Of a DNA stretch of 64,000 nt, positions 26,139 to 35,562 are shown one piece after another; the stretch's first letter is position 1, and each line of letters starts with the position of its first letter. The stretch is from assembly GCF_000190435.1 (NCBI RefSeq), contig NC_015152.1:1308458-1372457 (forward strand), in the 5' to 3' direction. The notes under the pieces are model-generated. The model was given only the letters and a program-made list of their open reading frames with translations, was not told the origin of the DNA and ran no database searches. The translations under genes were made by a program, and so were the position numbers. This DNA comes from Sphaerochaeta globosa str. Buddy (lineage in GTDB: Bacteria > Spirochaetota > Spirochaetia > Sphaerochaetales > Sphaerochaetaceae).

Positions 26139-28247
26139 TCAACGTGAAGGACGGAAGAGGAGGATGCGAAGGGCATTGAGAATTGCTATGATTGTTACCC
26201 CGGTATCGGCAAGCACCGCAATCCACATCGAGGCATACCCCAATGCCCCCAGCCCAAGGGCCAATACCTTTACCAGCAGGGCAAAACTGATATTCTGCCT
26301 GACAATCCTTGCGGTTTGCCTGCTTATCTCAATCAGGTTTGCCACCTCATGCAAGTCATCGGTGAGGATGACTACATCGGCACTCTCCATGGCGGCATCA
26401 CTTGCTTTATTGCCCATGGAAATGCCCACCTTGCTTGCCGCAAGACTGGGAGCATCGTTCATTCCGTCCCCCACAAACACCAGGTTTTTTCGTTTTGCGG
26501 CAATCGCCAGCATTCGTTCCTGTTTTTGATCCGGCAAAAGGGATGCATGTACTTCGTCTAAGCCAAGTTCACGTGCCACCCTGTTCGCATGTACCAAGCT
26601 GTCTCCGCTTATCATGGCCAGATGTTTGATCCCAAGCTTTCTAAGCCGTTGGATCATAGGCTTTGCCTCTTTTCGTATAGTGTCCTGAAGAACGAAAGAA
26701 GCTTCATGCTTTCCCTCCACTGCCAGAAGAACGGTAGCCTCATCCTCTGCTTCACAGAATACAGGTATTCCCATTTCCTCAAGCAATGCCCTGTTTCCTG
26801 CAACAACATCCTTTCCATCCACAATGCCCGTCAAGCCTTTGCCGGCAATTTCCGACACCTGAGAGACTGCAAACGGTGCATCCAACTCCAAAAATGCTTT
26901 TGCCAGCGGATGGGCGCTGTTCCTCTCAAGGGAGGCTGCCAGATTTTGTGCATACGAAGTCTCTAGATGAGAAGGAGAAGTCATCCGCACTTCAATAAGG
27001 CTGAACGTGCCAGTAGTGAGGGTTCCCGTTTTGTCAAAAACAAAGGTATCGGTTTTTGCGAGCGCTTCCAGATAGTTGCCACCCTTGACCAATATGCCGC
27101 CCTTAGCGCTGCGTCCGATACCGGCAAAATAGGAGAGCGGAACGCTGATGACCAGCGCACAAGGACAGCTTACCACCAAGAAGACCAAGGCACGATACAT
27201 CCAGGTCTGCCACGATCCGGTGATGAGGGAAGGAATGATGGCGAGGCCCAAAGCAAAGAACACAACGATTGGAGTATAGTAGCGGGCAAAAGCAGTGATA
27301 GTACGCTCGGTTTGTGCTTTCTTACTTGCGCTCTCTTCCACCAAGTGCAATATCTTTGCTGCAGTGCTCTGCTCATACACTTTGCTTACCCTGATATCCA
27401 GACTTCCCCCTAGGTTGATCGAGCTTCCCAGGACCTCATCGCCGGCCTTTACTGATCGGGGAATAGACTCCCCGCTCAAATGTTGCATGTCTACACTTGA
27501 GCTGCCGCTGATGACAACGCCATCGAGGGGGATCTTCTCGCCTGAAAGTACACGGATGCTTGAACCGGGAACAACCTCTTCAACCAATACCATGGACGTA
27601 TCCTGCCCCTGAATGAGCCTTGCCTGTTGCACCTTCAGATCCAGGGCGTCAAGGATGGACCTTCTACTTTGCATCACCGAACGGGCTTGGAAGTATTCGC
27701 CGATAAGGTAGAAAAGCATAACCGCAGCAGCTTCTCCGGTCTCACCTATAGCCAAAGCCCCAAGGGTTGCAACACTCATCAAAAAATTTTCATCGAATAA
27801 TTTGCCATGCAGAATGTTCCTGCCGGCTGTAAAGAGCACATCGTATCCGCTGACTACAAAGCTCAGCATATACAACAGCTTAGTATCAAAATACATTGCA
27901 AATCCAAAACTGAGAACCGATACGAGGATTCTTATCAGATTCCAGCGTAGGGAACTATCCTTTTCCTGAGATTGATTTTCAAGGGGCCTGACTTGCATTG
28001 AGGGCTCTACTCGTTTCGCCTCCTTGATAAGATTGGCGAAAAAGGGTTCCTGCTGTGTATCGGTGGTGGTGATGTGTATTTGCTTGCGGGAAAAGTCTAC
28101 ACGTGCAGAGGCAACCCCTCCGATCTGCTGGATGCGGTCCTCGATCTTTGCTGCGCAGACCGGACAGTCTACACCCTCGAACGCATAGCTGCGTTCTTGG
28201 GTGAAAGAGAGAGGTTCTGTTCTGTCGGTGTTCGATATAGGCTTCAT
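26139..28247 (-). CDS. heavy-metal-translocating P-type ATPase (Zn/Cd/Pb type)
   Basis: 702 residues from the ATG at 28247 (GGAG 6 bases upstream). An N-terminal HMA domain has the metal-binding Cys28-x-x-Cys31. Membrane helices follow, with the SGES actuator motif, the transmembrane CPC (about 361-363), the phosphorylated Asp in DKTGTLT (about 405), the AHPLAKA motif and GDGMNDAP. The CPC motif with an adjacent PLSYF favours Zn2+/Cd2+ over copper, but this is not decisive. The promoter carries an ArsR/SmtB-like operator. Confidence 0.93.
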   Translation of the reverse strand: MKPISNTDRTEPLSFTQERSYAFEGVDCPVCAAKIEDRIQQIGGVASARVDFSRKQIHITTTDTQQEPFFANLIKEAKRVEPSMQVRPLENQSQEKDSSLRWNLIRILVSVLSFGFAMYFDTKLLYMLSFVVSGYDVLFTAGRNILHGKLFDENFLMSVATLGALAIGETGEAAAVMLFYLIGEYFQARSVMQSRRSILDALDLKVQQARLIQGQDTSMVLVEEVVPGSSIRVLSGEKIPLDGVVISGSSSVDMQHLSGESIPRSVKAGDEVLGSSINLGGSLDIRVSKVYEQSTAAKILHLVEESASKKAQTERTITAFARYYTPIVVFFALGLAIIPSLITGSWQTWMYRALVFLVVSCPCALVISVPLSYFAGIGRSAKGGILVKGGNYLEALAKTDTFVFDKTGTLTTGTFSLIEVRMTSPSHLETSYAQNLAASLERNSAHPLAKAFLELDAPFAVSQVSEIAGKGLTGIVDGKDVVAGNRALLEEMGIPVFCEAEDEATVLLAVEGKHEASFVLQDTIRKEAKPMIQRLRKLGIKHLAMISGDSLVHANRVARELGLDEVHASLLPDQKQERMLAIAAKRKNLVFVGDGMNDAPSLAASKVGISMGNKASDAAMESADVVILTDDLHEVANLIEISRQTARIVRQNISFALLVKVLALGLGALGYASMWIAVLADTGVTIIAILNALRILLFRPSR

Positions 28248-28265
28248 GGGAACTCCTGAAATATC

Positions 28266-28315
28266 AATATATGAATACATGTTCATATATTAGGGAGTAT
28301 TGGTATCCTTGTCAA
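28266..28315 (-). promoter_or_regulatory. promoter with ArsR/SmtB-type operator of the metal ATPase
   Basis: On the minus strand TTGACA, 17 bases and TAATAT form a near-consensus promoter. A perfect 10-bp inverted repeat (28266-28291; arms AATATATGAA and TTCATATATT, 6-base centre) overlaps the -10 box and start point. The ATATGAA...TTCATAT pattern is that of ArsR/SmtB metal-sensing repressors. No such regulator gene lies in the window. Confidence 0.75.
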
Positions 28316-28324
28316 GCTCGTTAA

Positions 28325-28423
28325 TCAGACATCCCAAGAGGGATCCATGACTTCCGGAATGATTTGCCGTTCATAGATTGAGAGCCGTCCACTGAAAAGG
28401 TAGGCAATACTGCAAACAAAAAA
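28325..28423 (-). pseudogene. displaced C-terminal coding segment of the ClC gene
   Basis: Read in the frame one base off from the main gene, this stretch encodes the missing last helix and tail ([18 protein letters not shown] onward) and stops at 28325. It is coding sequence cut off by the T7-tract frameshift rather than an independent gene. Confidence 0.7.
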
Positions 28424-29639
28424 AGAGGGAAGTTGGATTGCCGAAGCCATAAAGCTCAAGTCCCAGTACAAAGCAGGCAAGGGGCAATTTGGTACTGCCG
28501 CTGAGCATGCCGATGGCCCCAAACATGGAGAGTGCCGAAACAGGAATGGGCAACCACGATCCGAAGATTGCACCGGTGGTTGCTCCTATGACAAGGATGG
28601 GAATCACCTCACCTCCGACAAAACCGCTTCCGATGGTCAGGGCAGTAAGCAGAAGCTTGAAGAGCGGAGCTAATTTGCTGGTAGTGCCGTATTCGGCTTG
28701 GATGATTAAATCAAGGGAGAGACCGTTGTAGGCAAATGAACCGGTAATGCCATAGATGGCTAGGGAAGCTGCCAATAGGAGCATGCTTGCAAGCAAAGCT
28801 TTTTTGTAAGGATTAGGCGTAATACGGGAAAACAGCTTTTTGGTCAGGTGGATCAGATGGCAGAAGAGTCTGCTTGCCAATCCGAGCATCATGGAGAGCA
28901 CCAGGAGGATCAATAGGGTGCGCAGGTCGATTGGAAAGGATTCGGCACGTACAGGAACCAAGGTGTGCATATGCAGTGCTTGGCTTGCCAGGCAGGCGGT
29001 GAATGAGGCAATCAGGCAGGGGAGCAGGGCATCAGTACGGTTGACGCGGGGGTTGGAGAACTGCATCCCGAACAGGGTACCTGCAATCGGGGCGTTGAAT
29101 AGGGCGCCGAAGGCAGCTCCTGCCCCACTGATCAGCCAGATTCCCTTCTGTTGGATGCTTTGGGGATGCCTGAATATGTTCTGTTCGAGACGGGAGACAT
29201 AGCTGCCGATGGATGCACCTAACTGCACTCCGACCCCTTCCTTGCCGCCCGATGCTCCGACAAGGTGGGTGATGAAGGTGTTGAAAAGCAGCAAGGGTGC
29301 CATTTTTGTGGATATTCTCTGTTTGTGAACATCGCGGTCGTTCTCATAGCCGATGCTGGTTGGATGGGCGATATCGAGAATCCCCTGGTTGATCAGGTCG
29401 ATCACTTGAGAGCCACCGTCCTTCAGATAAGGACCGAGTTTCTGATAGAGAAGGGCGGTGAGTAGGGCGCCGAGGGGAATGCACAAGAGAATCCAGGGAT
29501 AATCGGATCTGATTGCACCTGCCTTTGCTACAAGGAAGGTCAACAAGCTGATGATCGGTCCAACCAATAAGCCGAGCAGTAAAGCTCGTACAGTCCAAGC
29601 CAGTAGAGGAATTGAGATATTGCGTCTTGTATGGTCCAT
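28371..29639 (-). CDS. ClC-family anion transporter, C-terminus altered by a frameshift
   Basis: About 422 residues as read, with roughly ten membrane helices. [17 protein letters not shown] holds the gating Glu region, and [24 protein letters not shown] is a conserved later segment. The frame leaves the family at 28417-28423, a run of seven A (T on the coding strand), and stops at 28371 after CLQYCLPFQ. Removing one base continues as [19 protein letters not shown], which fits ClC C-termini. The start is uncertain; the ATG at 29639 has a TATGAT box 7 bases upstream and no Shine-Dalgarno. Confidence 0.8.
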   Translation of the reverse strand: MDHTRRNISIPLLAWTVRALLLGLLVGPIISLLTFLVAKAGAIRSDYPWILLCIPLGALLTALLYQKLGPYLKDGGSQVIDLINQGILDIAHPTSIGYENDRDVHKQRISTKMAPLLLFNTFITHLVGASGGKEGVGVQLGASIGSYVSRLEQNIFRHPQSIQQKGIWLISGAGAAFGALFNAPIAGTLFGMQFSNPRVNRTDALLPCLIASFTACLASQALHMHTLVPVRAESFPIDLRTLLILLVLSMMLGLASRLFCHLIHLTKKLFSRITPNPYKKALLASMLLLAASLAIYGITGSFAYNGLSLDLIIQAEYGTTSKLAPLFKLLLTALTIGSGFVGGEVIPILVIGATTGAIFGSWLPIPVSALSMFGAIGMLSGSTKLPLACFVLGLELYGFGNPTSLFFCLQYCLPFQWTALNL

Positions 29640-29752
29640 ACTGCACATCATACGGGGTTTTCTTGTTTCTTGGAACCTCAAGAGAGCCTTATTTTGCCTT
29701 GACAACACACAAAGGTTGGCACACACTTGCTTCTGATAAAGAAGGAGAAGTC

Positions 29753-30451
29753 ATGCTCAAAGAGTTGAAAGAAAGAGTTTGTGAAGCAAATTTGCTGCTG
29801 CAAACCTATAAGTTGATCACCTTTACCTGGGGTAATGTCTCCGAGGTCGATGAGAACCGTGAGTTGATGGTCATCAAACCATCAGGGGTCCCGTATGCTG
29901 AGCTTACTCCCTCATCCATGGTAGTGATCGAGCTGGCAACCGGCAAGCAAGTGGAGGGTACCTACAATCCTTCCAGCGACACCCCGACACATCGCTATCT
30001 GTTCAATCATTTTGAAAAAGTCAATGCCGTTGTACATACCCATAGCAGGTGGGCTACCATTTTTGCCCAAGCGGGAAGGGGTATTCCAGCACTGGGTACA
30101 ACCCATGCCGATTATTTCTATGGTGAGATTCCCTGTACCCGTGCCCTTACAAGCGCCGAAATCCAGGGAGAGTATGAACGAGAGACAGGCAAGGTGATTG
30201 TTGAACGTTTTTCGAAACTCGACCCCAAAAGCATTCCCGCAGTTCTGGTACACAGCCACGGGCCGTTCTGTTGGGCGGATAATGCCGTCAAGGCCGTAGA
30301 GTATGCGGTGGTGCTCGAGGAAGTGGCAATGATGGCTTACCACTCGATATTGCTTAAAGACGCCACTCAAAAGCCTATGGATCAGTATCTGCTGGACAAG
30401 CATTATTTACGAAAACACGGTGCTCAGGCATATTATGGTCAGAACCGGTAA
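29753..30451 (+). CDS. araD: L-ribulose-5-phosphate 4-epimerase
   Basis: 232 residues, close to the usual 231. TWGNVSEVD near residue 27 binds phosphate. The zinc ligands are in [16 protein letters not shown] (His-x-His), with a third His in [11 protein letters not shown]-like [10 protein letters not shown]; the catalytic Asp is in the [12 protein letters not shown] segment. It interconverts L-ribulose-5-P and D-xylulose-5-P. GAAGGAGAA lies just before the ATG. The isomerase gene follows 14 bases later. Confidence 0.92.
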   Translation: MLKELKERVCEANLLLQTYKLITFTWGNVSEVDENRELMVIKPSGVPYAELTPSSMVVIELATGKQVEGTYNPSSDTPTHRYLFNHFEKVNAVVHTHSRWATIFAQAGRGIPALGTTHADYFYGEIPCTRALTSAEIQGEYERETGKVIVERFSKLDPKSIPAVLVHSHGPFCWADNAVKAVEYAVVLEEVAMMAYHSILLKDATQKPMDQYLLDKHYLRKHGAQAYYGQNR

Positions 30452-30465
30452 CGAGGAGTGATGTC

Positions 30466-31938
30466 ATGAACAATATGGAACACGTTCGGTTGGGCTTGGT
30501 TGCGGTAAGCAGAAGTTGCTTTCCTCGAATGTTGTCTGAAAAAAGACGAATAGCGGTAAAAAAGGCTTACAAAGGTGATTTGTATGAGTGCCCTGTCATC
30601 GTGGAAAACGAAAAGGATATGCTCGGCGCCCTCAAGGATTTGGAACAGCATCAGATTAATGCCTTGGTAGTGTTTTTGGGAAATTTCGGACCGGAAACAC
30701 CGGAAACACTGTTGGCAAAACATTTTGCAGGGCCGGTTATGTATGTAGCTGCAGCCGAAGGGGATGGGGATTTGCATGATGGCAGGGGTGATGCGTATTG
30801 CGGCATGCTCAACTGCAGCTACAATCTCAAGCTTCGTTCCTTGCAAGCATATATCCCCGAGTATCCGATTGGAACCGACCGCGAGGTCGCAGACATGATA
30901 GAATCTTTTGTTCCGATTGCCCGTACGGTTCTCTCGCTGAAAAAGTTGAAAATTATCAGTTTTGGGCCCAGACCGCAGGATTTTCTTGCCTGCAACGCCC
31001 CTATCCAGGGATTGTTTGACTTGGGGGTGGAGATAGAAGAGAATAGTGAGCTTGATCTTCTTGTTGCGTACAATAAGCATGCCGATGATCCGAGAATACC
31101 TTCATTGGTGGCAGAAATGCAGAGCCAAATCGGTTCCAGCCCCTATGCCGGGATTCTGGATCGCTTGGCTCAATATGAGTTGACTTTGCTTGACTGGGCC
31201 GAGGAGCACAAGGGTGAGCGGGACTATGTTGCATTCGCCAATAAATGCTGGCCGGCTTTCCAGACCGAGTTCAAGTTTGTTCCTTGTTATGTGAACAGTC
31301 GTCTGACTGAACGGGGCATCCCCGTCAGTTGCGAAGTCGATATTTACGGTGCTTTAAGTGAGTATATCGGTTTGTGCGTCACCGAAATTCCGGTCACCTT
31401 GTTGGATATCAACAACACCGTCCCCGCGCCAATGTATGAAGAACACATCAGGACCAAGCGTCCGTATCGCAACGACGATCTGTTTATGGGTTTTCATTGC
31501 GGCAATACTGCTTGCTCGTTACTTAGGAATCCACACATGGGTTACCAGCTGATCATGAAGCGAGATCTTGAACCTGAATTGAAGCATCCTGATATCACGC
31601 GGGGAACCATGGAAGGGGACCTGATCAGTGGTCCTGTTACCATTTACCGGCTGCAATCGAATGCCCGAGGACAGTTGAAAGCGTATATTGCTGAAGGCGA
31701 AGTGCTTGACGTTCCCACCTCAAGCTTTGGAAGCATCGGGATTATCGGCATTGATGAAATGGCACGATTCTATCGCTATGTGCTTTTAGCCAAAGCCTAT
31801 CCACATCATACGGCAGTTGCCTTCAGGCATGCGGGGAAAGCGCTGTTCGATGTCTTCCGCTATTTGGGAATCGAGGATATCGCGTACAACCAGAAACCAG
31901 AGCACCCCTATGCAAATGAAAATCCCTTCAAGCATTAG
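30466..31938 (+). CDS. L-fucose/L-arabinose isomerase family protein
   Basis: 490 residues of the FucI-like family. Metal-binding residues are visible as Glu in VSCEVDIYGAL and Asp in VTLLDINNTVPAP, with FMGFHCGNTACSLL following. An aldose-ketose isomerase is expected. Beside araD it probably produces the ketose that, after phosphorylation, AraD epimerises (L-ribulose if the sugar is L-arabinose). No kinase is present here. GAGGAG lies upstream of the ATG. The last codons form one arm of a hairpin. Confidence 0.8.
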   Translation: MNNMEHVRLGLVAVSRSCFPRMLSEKRRIAVKKAYKGDLYECPVIVENEKDMLGALKDLEQHQINALVVFLGNFGPETPETLLAKHFAGPVMYVAAAEGDGDLHDGRGDAYCGMLNCSYNLKLRSLQAYIPEYPIGTDREVADMIESFVPIARTVLSLKKLKIISFGPRPQDFLACNAPIQGLFDLGVEIEENSELDLLVAYNKHADDPRIPSLVAEMQSQIGSSPYAGILDRLAQYELTLLDWAEEHKGERDYVAFANKCWPAFQTEFKFVPCYVNSRLTERGIPVSCEVDIYGALSEYIGLCVTEIPVTLLDINNTVPAPMYEEHIRTKRPYRNDDLFMGFHCGNTACSLLRNPHMGYQLIMKRDLEPELKHPDITRGTMEGDLISGPVTIYRLQSNARGQLKAYIAEGEVLDVPTSSFGSIGIIGIDEMARFYRYVLLAKAYPHHTAVAFRHAGKALFDVFRYLGIEDIAYNQKPEHPYANENPFKH

Positions 31939-31947
31939 CTTGAAGGG
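31924..31947. terminator. hairpin spanning the isomerase stop codon
   Basis: CCCTTCAAGC and GCTTGAAGGG make a perfect 10-bp stem with the 4-base loop ATTA, which contains part of the stop codon. It lies between convergent genes and could stop transcription from both sides, although no T-run follows. Confidence 0.5.
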
Positions 31948-31973
31948 ACGGCTCTCAGCACATAGTCACATGC

Positions 31974-32876
31974 CTAAATCCAGGAGTCTCTCAGTTTCTC
32001 AATCTCCTTGATTTCCTTGGTATCGGTTGGCTTGATCGGCCTGAATACCTTGGCTTTCTCCAAGACATACGAAAGCACCATCTCCGCTTCTTGGCGGTCA
32101 CTCATCTGTTTCAGGGTGACCGATGAGTAGAACGGTTTGGTCGCTCCAGCGTCCTTGCCTTCGTAATAGCGATATTTTTCCAGATTGGTGGAAGCTTTCT
32201 GCCAATCTTTTTGCATTTTAGCCAGTTCCTTGGAGCGCTTGGATGCACTCCAATTTCTTGCGTACAGCTCTTCGGCGAGTTTTTTGTAGTGTCCGGGATA
32301 GAGCAGGCTGGATTCAATGGTGTCCATTGCCATGCGCATGTAGCTGACCGCCCAATCCTTGTTTCCAAAGGAAATCATGCCCCCCGGCAACTCATCGTAT
32401 AGACTGGAAAGAACATACCAAGTCTCGCTGGAGTCCAGGGTATTGAGGTTGTTGACGATGACCGTCAGGTCCTCGAGCATTCCCTTCGCCTTTCCTAGAG
32501 CGTTCAAAGGACCTTTTGTTTGTCCCCATCGCCCCACATTGGAGGATTTCCAAAGGTACCCGAAGGGGGTGGGGTTCTTCTCTATGGAAGACAACGCATA
32601 GGCTTCGCCTTTCTCATAGAGGGCAAAGCGCCCTGCCTTGTCCTCCTTGTCCAAGTCATCTCCCAAGGAAACCATCACACGGGCAAGCCGCCAGAGAATC
32701 TGCGCTTCCTCTTCAGGGTTCGCTGCTTTGTCCAGTTGCACAAGCAGGGCTTGCTCAGCCTGGGTAAAGGCATCCTGATCATAGAAGTCATCAGCTTCTT
32801 TCACATCGATTGCAGAAAATACAAGGCTGCCGATCAGCAAAAATACTGTCAGCGATGCCAAACGTTTCACGCTCAT
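31974..32876 (-). CDS. secreted TPR-like protein of unknown function
   Basis: 300 residues. A signal peptide (MSVKR, hydrophobic core, SLVFSA) suggests export. The rest is helical, with TPR-like pairs: AFTQAEQALLVQLDKAANPEEEAQILWRLARV in outline near 35-67, and KDWAVSYMRMAMDTIESSL near 175-195. TPR proteins mediate protein contacts. AGGAGG lies 4 bases before the ATG. I do not recognise an assigned function. Confidence 0.7.
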   Translation of the reverse strand: MSVKRLASLTVFLLIGSLVFSAIDVKEADDFYDQDAFTQAEQALLVQLDKAANPEEEAQILWRLARVMVSLGDDLDKEDKAGRFALYEKGEAYALSSIEKNPTPFGYLWKSSNVGRWGQTKGPLNALGKAKGMLEDLTVIVNNLNTLDSSETWYVLSSLYDELPGGMISFGNKDWAVSYMRMAMDTIESSLLYPGHYKKLAEELYARNWSASKRSKELAKMQKDWQKASTNLEKYRYYEGKDAGATKPFYSSVTLKQMSDRQEAEMVLSYVLEKAKVFRPIKPTDTKEIKEIEKLRDSWI

Positions 32877-32895
32877 GGAACCTCCTTATGTTCAA

Positions 32896-34266
32896 TCAGG
32901 GAAATAGTCGTTTGATGAGTGATAGCTTACCACGATACGGGGCATACCGAAGCTTAATTTCAAGCCAAGTTTTACCTTCAAGGATGCTTTTTGTATGGCT
33001 GAAGGTTTTGAATCCCTCTCTGCCGTGATAGCACCCCATGCCACTGTTGCCGACACCCCCGAAGGGAAGGGCGGTATTCGAAAGGTGCATGATGACATCG
33101 TTTATGCAACCACCGCCAAAGCTGACCGAGGAGAGGACGGTTTTTTGGTGTTGCTTGTTATTGGAGAAGAAATACAGAGCCAAAGGATGTTCCCTCTTCT
33201 GTACAAAGCCAAGGGCTTGTTCAAAGGTATCATAGGCGATGATGGGAAGAATGGGACCGAAAATTTCTTCCTGCATCAGTGCAGAGTCAAGCTTCGGTTC
33301 GGTAATGATGGTAGGTGCGATGCGCCGTGTTCTTGGATCAATCTGTCCGCCCCATGCAAGCGTTCCGCACTCGAAAAGGCCGATGAGCCGGGAAAAGTGT
33401 TTTTCATTGATGATGTGTCCAAGGTCGCTTGCGTGCAAAGGGTCTGAACCGAACATCGCTGTGATGGCGATTTTCATCTGTTCGATCAAGGCATTGTGGA
33501 CCTTTCGTTCGACCAGGACATAATCGGGAGCTACGCATGTCTGTCCTACGTTCAGGCACTTGCCCCATATTATGCGTCGTGCCGCCAAAGGAATGTCTGC
33601 ATCTGCTTCGACGATAACCGGGCTCTTCCCCCCCAGTTCCAAGGTGACCGGGGTGATAGTCTTGGCAGCACTCTCCATAACCAGCTTGCCCACTTGGGGG
33701 CTTCCGGTGAAGAAAATATGGTCATAGCGATGCTTCAGCAACTCCTGATTCATCTCCGCTCCGCCTTGGAACGTGGCCACATGGTTGCTGTAGAAAAGTT
33801 TGGAAAGGAGTTCCTCGATTATCTGGGAAGTATGGGTGCTGTACCGTGAGGGTTTGAGGATGACGCAATTGCCGGCGGCAATTGCACTGATCAATGGGGC
33901 GATGGTGAGCTGGAAAGGATAGTTCCAAGGGCTCATGATCAGTACAATTCCCAACGGTTGTGCGATGGTATAGGCTTTGGAGGGGAAGGAAAGGATACTG
34001 CCCTTGACGCGATGCTTAGCCGACCAAGTATCCAGATGCTTCAGATGTTCGTCCAATTCTGCATAAATGATACCCAATTCGGTGGCAAACCCCTCGAAGT
34101 CGGTTTTTCCCAAGTCTTCATGCAGAGCATTGAGGATTTGCTTTTCATAGGAACGAATGCCTTCCTTGAGGCGCCGCAGCTGCTCTTTCCTCCAAGTGAT
34201 GCTCAGTGTAGCCCCGCTTTGGAAAAACGTCTGCATCTCACTCAGACAAAGCTGGATCTCATTCAT
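32896..34266 (-). CDS. aldehyde dehydrogenase, class-3-like
   Basis: 456 residues. Family motifs are present: PWNYPFQLTIAPLISAIAAGN, the glycine motif FFTGSPQVGKLVMESAA, the general-base Glu in TLELGGKSPVIVEADAD, and the catalytic Cys in NVGQTCVAPDYVLV. The short length and lack of an N-terminal extension match class 3/fatty-aldehyde dehydrogenases. It oxidises aldehydes to acids with NAD(P)+. GGAGGAG precedes the ATG. Confidence 0.92.
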   Translation of the reverse strand: MNEIQLCLSEMQTFFQSGATLSITWRKEQLRRLKEGIRSYEKQILNALHEDLGKTDFEGFATELGIIYAELDEHLKHLDTWSAKHRVKGSILSFPSKAYTIAQPLGIVLIMSPWNYPFQLTIAPLISAIAAGNCVILKPSRYSTHTSQIIEELLSKLFYSNHVATFQGGAEMNQELLKHRYDHIFFTGSPQVGKLVMESAAKTITPVTLELGGKSPVIVEADADIPLAARRIIWGKCLNVGQTCVAPDYVLVERKVHNALIEQMKIAITAMFGSDPLHASDLGHIINEKHFSRLIGLFECGTLAWGGQIDPRTRRIAPTIITEPKLDSALMQEEIFGPILPIIAYDTFEQALGFVQKREHPLALYFFSNNKQHQKTVLSSVSFGGGCINDVIMHLSNTALPFGGVGNSGMGCYHGREGFKTFSHTKSILEGKTWLEIKLRYAPYRGKLSLIKRLFP

Positions 34267-34311
34267 GCTCCTCCCCCTTTCAGCCAGTATGACACCCAGA
34301 GTATGGATTTG

Positions 34312-35376
34312 TCAAAATGTTGCGATGATTTGTTCGTTCAGGCGAGTCAGAATGGCACGGCCCAACCTGACAGAGTTCTGAACATCGTCGAGGCTGCTTA
34401 CTCCCCAATGCGTATGAGCATACCGTACCGGGATTCCGATGACGATGGTTGGGATTCCCTGCTCCGACAAATGGAGGGCGGATGCGTTTGTCGCCCCTCC
34501 GTTGCGTACACCTTTCTGAACGGGTATGTCAAATTCCTTTGCAATATCCAGAGCAAACTGCTGGAAACGCGGATTGGTGATCATCTTTGAGTCGATGAAC
34601 CGGAGCATGGGGCCTTTACCGACAATCGTCTGTTGTTGATAGGGAGGCAGGAATGTATCGTCGGCTGGACTTCCCTCGAAGCAAATAGCCACGTCGGGTT
34701 TCACTTTGCGTGCAGTAAGTTGAGCTCCCCGGCAACCGACTTCTTCCTGGCTGGCAAAACCAGCAACCAGGTTGACCTGCAATTGTTCACCTTTCAAATC
34801 CTCCAGCACATCGATAATGGTGGTACAACCAAGGCGGCAATCGAAAGCCTTGCCGAAGAGCAGATTGTTGTTCTCATTGTAGATGCATACTGCATCAGGA
34901 ATAATGGGACTAGCAATATCCACGCCCATGCTAAGGGCTTCTTCTACACTTCTGGCACCGATATCGATATACATTGAGGCGATATCGGGAGCACTCTTGC
35001 GTTCTGACTCGCTCTGGTAGTGAGGGGGTTTTGATCCTACGATGCCTGGAATGGTTTTTCCAAGATTGGTCTGTACCCTCACCAAGTGCGCCGGAACATT
35101 GGAGGAGACCCAACCACCGATCGGTATGAATTCCAGCATGCCATCGTCTCTGATGCATTTGACCATGAATCCTACTTCATCGGTATGGGCATCCAGCAAT
35201 ACCACCGGCTTGTTCTCTGTGTTCTCTGTCCGATAGAGATAGAGATTCCTCAGTGAATCCTCGGCAAAATGACCGAGTTCCCCAGCTTCCTGTCGAATTG
35301 CCAGGACGACTTCATCCTCAAAACCGCTGATACCGTTGGCATCACAAATTTTTTGTATTCTGGAAAGTTGACTCAT
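34312..35376 (-). CDS. M42 family metallo-aminopeptidase
   Basis: 354 residues from the ATG at 35376 (AAGGAG 7 bases upstream). The dinuclear metal site is visible: LLDAHTDEVGFM (His, Asp), KAFDCRLGCT (bridging Asp), and SQEEVGCRGAQ (catalytic Glu-Glu). These tetrahedral enzymes trim peptides in the cytoplasm; some are glutamyl- or broad-specificity aminopeptidases. Specificity cannot be read here. Confidence 0.9.
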   Translation of the reverse strand: MSQLSRIQKICDANGISGFEDEVVLAIRQEAGELGHFAEDSLRNLYLYRTENTENKPVVLLDAHTDEVGFMVKCIRDDGMLEFIPIGGWVSSNVPAHLVRVQTNLGKTIPGIVGSKPPHYQSESERKSAPDIASMYIDIGARSVEEALSMGVDIASPIIPDAVCIYNENNNLLFGKAFDCRLGCTTIIDVLEDLKGEQLQVNLVAGFASQEEVGCRGAQLTARKVKPDVAICFEGSPADDTFLPPYQQQTIVGKGPMLRFIDSKMITNPRFQQFALDIAKEFDIPVQKGVRNGGATNASALHLSEQGIPTIVIGIPVRYAHTHWGVSSLDDVQNSVRLGRAILTRLNEQIIATF

Positions 35377-35435
35377 TTGCATGCTCCTTTGACGATGTTT
35401 CATTATTCATAGATTGTAGTTCTTGTACACCCGCC

Positions 35436-35464
35436 TTGACTGCAGAGGAGCAACTTTCTAAAAT
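35436..35464 (+). promoter_or_regulatory. promoter of the fluoride riboswitch-antiporter transcript
   Basis: TTGACT, a 17-base spacer and TAAAAT. The predicted start, about 7 bases downstream, falls on the first G of the riboswitch. Confidence 0.75.
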
Positions 35465-35470
35465 CTGAAT

Positions 35471-35532
35471 GGGCGATGGGGTTCGCCTTCATAATGAAAA
35501 CCGCAGAGTTCTGAAAGCTGCTGATAACTCCA
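35471..35532 (+). ncRNA. fluoride riboswitch (crcB motif)
   Basis: GGCGATGGGGTTCGCC begins the motif: a GGCGA/TCGCC hairpin whose loop GGGGTT can pair with AACTCC at 35526-35531, the defining pseudoknot. AAAC then precedes the second stem (GCAG 35503-35506, CTGC 35518-35521), followed by TGAT. Order and spacing match the known class. CTCC can alternatively pair with GGAG in the Shine-Dalgarno (35553-35556), extended by AGAAA/TTTCT, suggesting translational control. Confidence 0.88.
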
Positions 35533-35562
35533 GAAATAAACTACGTTTCTCGGGAGGTTTGT

